Origin: Shewanella denitrificans OS217
GTDB lineage: Bacteria > Pseudomonadota > Gammaproteobacteria > Enterobacterales > Shewanellaceae
Length of the DNA: 64,000 nt
Direction: 5' to 3'
Assembly: GCF_000013765.1 (NCBI RefSeq)
Contig: NC_007954.1
Span: 2,914,001 to 2,978,000, forward strand
Made by a program: the position numbers and the translations under genes. Within the stretch, counting starts at the first letter, position 1. Each line of letters starts with the position of its first letter. The notes under the pieces are model-generated. The model had not been told where the DNA came from, ran no database searches, and saw only the letters and a list, made by a program, of their open reading frames with translations. This document shows, piece by piece, positions 61,847 through 64,000 of the stretch.

Positions 61847-63151
61847 TTACGCGCGGCCACTAGCCTTGTTCATAAATTCTTCAAAAGCCACTTCTTTAGT
61901 CGTGACTTTAGCAGATTTTAGCAGCGCTTCAACGGCTTGCTCTTCAAGGGCTACGTTACGCATGTTCTGCATCATTTCTTTATTGCTATTGTAGTAAGCA
62001 ACTACTTCAGCTGGATCTTCATAAGCAGAAGCCATAGACGCGATTAGCGCTTGAACGCGGGAGTCTTCAGCTTTTAATTCGCTAGTCTTGATCACTTCGC
62101 CTAATAATAGACCGATTTTAACGCGACGCTCAGCTTGTTCAGTGAATAGTTCAGCAGGAAGCTCAGGCATGTTCTTAGTCTGGCCACCAAAACGTTGCAT
62201 TGCTTGCTTACGCAACACTTCAACTTCACCGTCGATTAATGCGCTAGGAATAGTCACGTCATTTGCCGCGAGTAAACCATTGATCACTTGCTCTTTCACG
62301 TTAGCTTTAAGCGCTTGCTCAAGTTCACGGGTCATGTTCTTACGGATTTCAGCTTTCAATGCGTCTACGCCGCCTGAAGTGATACCGAACAAAGTCGCGA
62401 ACTCATCGTTAACTTCTGGTAATTGCGCCGCTTGAACTTCAGTGAGGGTAATAGCGAATTTAGCCGCTTTACCTTTTAAGTTTTCAGCGTGGTAATCTTC
62501 AGGGAAGCTAACTTCGATATCGAAGGTTTCACCGGCTTTATGGCCAGTAACACCAGTTTCAAAACCTGGGATCATACGGTTACTGCCGATTTCAAGTTCG
62601 AAATCATCAGCCTTGCCACCGTCAAACTCTTCACCATCGATTGAACCAACAAAATTCATTTTCACTTTGTCGCCTGCAGCACTTGCGCGCTCAACAACGG
62701 CAAAGGTTGCATGCTGCTTACGAAGTGTTTCAATCATTGCATCTAAATCGGCATCGTTAACTTCAGCTTTAGGCTGTTCAACGGCGATAGTGTCAAGACC
62801 CGTTAAGGTAATTTCTGGATAGATTTCGAAGGTAGCAACAAACTCAAAGCTTTCACCCACAGACTTGCCAGGCATAAAGGTTGGTGCGCCAGCTGGGTTT
62901 AATTTCTCAGCAATGATAGCTTCGATAAAGTTGCGTTGCATCACTTCACCCATCACATCTTGACGGATAGCTTGGCCATAACGCTTGTTAATTTCGCTTA
63001 ACGGTACCTTGCCTGGACGGAAACCAGGAAGACGCGCGCGCTTAGCTTCACGTGTGATACCGTCTTTTACCATTTTTTCAATTTGTTCAGCAGGAACAGA
63101 AATAGTTAGGCGACGACCTAGGCCTTCAGTTGTTTCAACAGAAACTTGCAT
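61847..63151 (-). CDS. tig: trigger factor
   Basis: Trigger factor is the ribosome-bound chaperone and prolyl isomerase. The 434-residue product begins MQVSVETTEGLGRRLTISVP; the ribosome-binding signature GFRPGKVP lies near residue 43, and the FKBP-like domain (GDKVKMNFVGSIDGEEFDGG) follows. The C-terminal arms are helical. GAGGTAA lies just upstream of the ATG at 63151; a longer frame to 63202 is less likely. Confidence 0.96.
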   Translation of the reverse strand: MQVSVETTEGLGRRLTISVPAEQIEKMVKDGITREAKRARLPGFRPGKVPLSEINKRYGQAIRQDVMGEVMQRNFIEAIIAEKLNPAGAPTFMPGKSVGESFEFVATFEIYPEITLTGLDTIAVEQPKAEVNDADLDAMIETLRKQHATFAVVERASAAGDKVKMNFVGSIDGEEFDGGKADDFELEIGSNRMIPGFETGVTGHKAGETFDIEVSFPEDYHAENLKGKAAKFAITLTEVQAAQLPEVNDEFATLFGITSGGVDALKAEIRKNMTRELEQALKANVKEQVINGLLAANDVTIPSALIDGEVEVLRKQAMQRFGGQTKNMPELPAELFTEQAERRVKIGLLLGEVIKTSELKAEDSRVQALIASMASAYEDPAEVVAYYNSNKEMMQNMRNVALEEQAVEALLKSAKVTTKEVAFEEFMNKASGRA

Positions 63152-63368
63152 TGTATTACCTCGAAATATGTCTAAACATCCTTTAAATAGTCGAAAATTC
63201 AACTATTGATTATTCGTTTCTTGATGATTAATTGTGACTAACGCACATTTAAGTACTGCCAAAACTTTGCAGCGGCGCGAGTTGTTCTTTAGTTGATACT
63301 TATCAAGACGCGCCATTATAGCCAGCGTTTTCTATAGAGTCGAGCCTGAAAATGGCCATTTTGGCTAT

Positions 63369-63397
63369 AAAAAAAGCGACCTAAGGTCGCTTTTTTT
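63369..63397 (-). terminator. terminator of the tRNA cluster
   Basis: The stem AAAAAAAGCGACC/GGTCGCTTTTTTT has loop TAA, 38 bases downstream of tRNA-His on the minus strand. Confidence 0.92.
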
Positions 63398-63434
63398 AAT
63401 AATCGTGCGATAAATGCGCTACACGATGAAATAA

Positions 63435-63511
63435 TGGGGTGACTGATGGGGCTCGAACCCACGACAACCGGAATCACAATCCGGGACTCTACCAACTGAG
63501 CTACAATCACC
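63435..63511 (-). tRNA. tRNA-His (anticodon GTG)
   Basis: The minus strand reads GGTGATTGTAGCTCAGTTGG with the extra 5' G of tRNA-His, anticodon loop TTGTGAT, T-arm GTGGGTTCGAGCCC and encoded CCA. It is the last tRNA of the cluster. Confidence 0.96.
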
Positions 63512-63519
63512 ACTGAAAA

Positions 63520-63596
63520 TGGTACGCCCGGCAGGATTCGAACCTGCGACCACCCGCTTAGAAGGCGGGTGCTCTATCCAACTGAGCTACGGGCGC
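63520..63596 (-). tRNA. tRNA-Arg (anticodon TCT)
   Basis: The sequence GCGCCCGTAGCTCAGTTGG, anticodon loop CTTCTAA, T-arm GCAGGTTCGAATCC and encoded CCA define a 77-base tRNA, eight bases upstream of tRNA-His. Confidence 0.96.
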
Positions 63597-63724
63597 ATAG
63601 AACAAATTTTAACAAATCCTGTCAAGCATTGAACAAGTAGAAACTTGTTCCGTCATTACACACTAACTAATGACGTTAAATCTTGCACATCTACCACCGA
63701 ATTTACAAGCAGTAATGTTAAATG

Positions 63725-63801
63725 TGGTCGGTGATAGAGGATTCGAACCTCTGACCCTCTGCTCCCAAAGCAGATGCGCTACCGGGCTGCGCTAATCACC
63801 G
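63725..63801 (-). tRNA. tRNA-Pro (anticodon TGG)
   Basis: The sequence CGGTGATTAGCGCAGCCCGG, anticodon loop TTTGGGA, T-arm AGAGGTTCGAATCCTCT and encoded CCA define it. It is intact. Two degenerate tandem units derived from it lie directly upstream in the transcript direction. Confidence 0.96.
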
Positions 63802-63822
63802 AAAATTTTGCTTAGTATTTTG

Positions 63823-63896
63823 AGACTACCGAGGGCAACCCTCTGCTCCACCCTTTCAAAGGGCCGTGATGCGCTACCAAACTGCGCTAATCACCG
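63823..63896 (-). pseudogene. tRNA-Pro-derived degenerate unit 1
   Basis: The 5' half matches tRNA-Pro (CGGTGATTAGCGCAGTTTGG). The anticodon arm is replaced by a longer hairpin, ACGGCCCTTTGAAAGGGTGG. The T-arm is replaced by GAGGGTTGCCCTC, which can fold as a small hairpin. There is no acceptor 3' strand or CCA. Its 5' end is exactly 95 bases from that of tRNA-Pro. Confidence 0.75.
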
Positions 63897-63916
63897 CAAA
63901 TCTTCTTTATTATTTG

Positions 63917-63991
63917 GAGCCTGTCGAGGGCACCCCTCTGCTCCACCCTTTCAAAGGGCCGTGATGCGCTACCAAACTACGCTAATCACCG
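63917..63991 (-). pseudogene. tRNA-Pro-derived degenerate unit 2
   Basis: This unit is nearly the same as unit 1, with the same substituted arm, and its end GAGGGGTGCCCTC keeps the hairpin with a different loop. Its 5' end is again 95 bases from unit 1. The array may continue past the window. Confidence 0.75.
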
Positions 63992-64000
63992 GAAATCTTT

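Overview
The window looks like chromosomal DNA of a Shewanella-type gammaproteobacterium. This rests on gene content and order: a trp operon with a fused trpCF and separate trpE/trpG/trpD beside rnm-yciO-scpA-scpB, the block ycbZ-fabA-rmf, the uup/glutaredoxin/rlmKL cluster, a divergent pspF/pspABC locus with ycjXF, sapABCDF followed by fabV, and tig-clpP-clpX-lon-hupB-ppiD. The species is not determined here.

Layout. 1-2471: two secreted-protein genes on the minus strand (one cut by the window edge, one Rhs/YD-repeat protein) abutting scpB, where rluB often sits. 2618-5730: scpB, scpA, yciO, rnm on the minus strand. 6002-13406: the trp operon with its own leader peptide (three consecutive Trp codons), attenuator and final terminator. 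13436-14424: a complete IS982-family insertion sequence. 14425-21028: an accessory stretch poor in genes and rich in dispersed repeats and gene remnants, holding a SEL1-repeat protein, a small membrane protein, a dicarboxylate/sodium symporter bracketed by ~216-bp direct repeats, pseudogene fragments and a lipoprotein pair. 21285-24125: a lepB-type signal peptidase standing alone, a secreted protein with a threefold repeat, and tRNA-Ser with tRNA-like debris. 24391-27153: ycbZ, fabA and the small gene rmf. 27336-38327: a DUF3466-type surface protein, uup, glutaredoxin-like protein, rlmKL, sohB, a VolA-like lipase, yciK. 38513-44790: comEA-like gene, ycjF, ycjX, pspC, pspB, pspA and divergent pspF with a sigma-54 promoter. 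44924-51668: sapABCDF and fabV. 51915-54567: a second small accessory patch (GNAT, AraC/GyrI-like regulator, pentapeptide-repeat protein) with another copy of the dispersed repeat. 54670-63151: ppiD, hupB, lon, clpX, clpP, tig (periplasmic and cytoplasmic protein quality control). 63435-63991: tRNA-His, tRNA-Arg, tRNA-Pro and two degenerate tRNA-Pro-derived tandem units.

Most of the window is conserved core genome. The unusual material lies in the accessory stretches and in repeats: a 4 x 15-bp in-frame repeat in the catalytic-loop region of TrpF, N-terminal tandem repeats in other trp genes, a dispersed hairpin repeat with copies at 15 kb and 52.5 kb, direct repeats around the symporter, and tRNA-Pro-derived units with an exact 95-bp period. 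No complete new multigene system could be demonstrated; the best leads are the tRNA-derived units, the hairpin repeat family, and the Rhs/secreted gene pair at the left edge.
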